Positions 6,216 through 6,441 of a stretch of 6,441 nucleotides of DNA are shown piece after piece. Both the position numbers and the translations under genes were made by a program. The stretch's first letter is position 1; each line of letters starts with the position of its first letter. Origin of the DNA: Rhodospirillales bacterium (GTDB lineage Bacteria; Pseudomonadota; Alphaproteobacteria; Acetobacterales; Acetobacteraceae); the NCBI GenBank assembly GCA_015654825.1, contig JAATGE010000540.1, forward strand, positions 1-6,441, given 5' to 3'. Below the pieces are notes generated by a model. That model saw only the letters and a program-made list of their open reading frames with translations, was not told the origin of the DNA and ran no database searches.

Positions 6216-6440
6216 CTACGCTTGGTTCGCCAGCAACGAGTCGATGGTGGCCCGCAACGCTTCCAGATACGCGCGATCCTTGGCAACCAAAGGCTGCCGA
6301 GCCTGGCTCACTGCCTGCAGCCGGCTCGTCACCTTGCCAAGCGTTCTGAAACTGAACCTGGCCCCCACAGGCTTCGGACCCTCGCTGGTTTCATCCCGCG
6401 AGCGGTCACCCGTCGGCAAGATATCGCCATCTCGGACGGA
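6216..6440 (-). CDS. Hypothetical protein, C-terminal fragment (5' end outside window)
   Basis: The frame is open to the window edge (74 residues visible, beginning SVRDGDILPTGDRSRDE); a TTG at 6419 is a possible but unconvincing start, so the gene probably begins outside. I do not recognise the family. The visible part is a charged, Arg/Glu/Ser-rich stretch, then SFRTLGKVTSRLQAVSQARQPLVAKDRAYLEALRATIDSLLANQA, which looks like a helical C-terminus. There is no membrane segment or known motif. Reality of the gene is supported by an uninterrupted frame, plausible codon use and a stop placed 26 bp past the repeat in a convergent arrangement with gshB; because it is short and partial, a chance frame cannot be excluded. 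Confidence 0.55.
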   Translation of the reverse strand, partial: SVRDGDILPTGDRSRDETSEGPKPVGARFSFRTLGKVTSRLQAVSQARQPLVAKDRAYLEALRATIDSLLANQA

Positions 6441-6441
6441 A

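Overview
The window is GC-rich DNA, densely packed with genes, from what looks like an alphaproteobacterium, most plausibly of the Acetobacteraceae/Rhodospirillales type. This rests on the alphaproteobacterial style of the glutathione synthetase (gshB), a nearby yraN, and short palindromic repeats of the AAGGCCAGGG(CTC)TGCCC kind that I associate with Acetobacteraceae intergenic DNA. The taxonomic call is an inference, not a measurement.

Layout from left to right: (1) the 3' part of a TonB-like energy transducer gene (+), cut by the window start. (2) A Tet(A)-like major facilitator efflux gene (-), whose tail overlaps the tonB tail by 38 bp. (3) A composite palindromic repeat of about 100 bp. 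(4) A periplasmic gamma-glutamyltranspeptidase gene, ggt (-). (5) Divergent from it, yraN (+). (6) A gene (-) for a 240-residue protein that looks like a divergent GIY-YIG-fold protein. (7) Divergent from that, gshB (+). (8) A second, simpler palindromic repeat directly behind gshB. (9) The 3' end of an unrecognised gene (-), cut by the window end.

The central theme is glutathione. gshB makes it in the cytoplasm, and ggt hydrolyses or transpeptidates it in the periplasm. They lie about 1.3 kb apart on opposite strands with yraN and the GIY-YIG-like gene between them. In many alphaproteobacteria yraN directly precedes gshB in one operon. Here the opposite-strand GIY-YIG-like gene separates them, so gshB needs its own promoter.

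I did not find a clearly new multi-gene system. The best leads are the repeat family, which starts immediately after the stop codons of both ggt and gshB in the same orientation with covarying stems, the insertion of the GIY-YIG-like gene between yraN and gshB, and a His-to-Asp change next to the catalytic threonine of the gamma-glutamyltranspeptidase. No tRNA, rRNA, CRISPR array, insertion sequence or riboswitch was recognised. The only sizeable non-coding gaps are the repeat at 2007-2132, the divergent spacer 4956-5121 and the repeat region 6130-6215.
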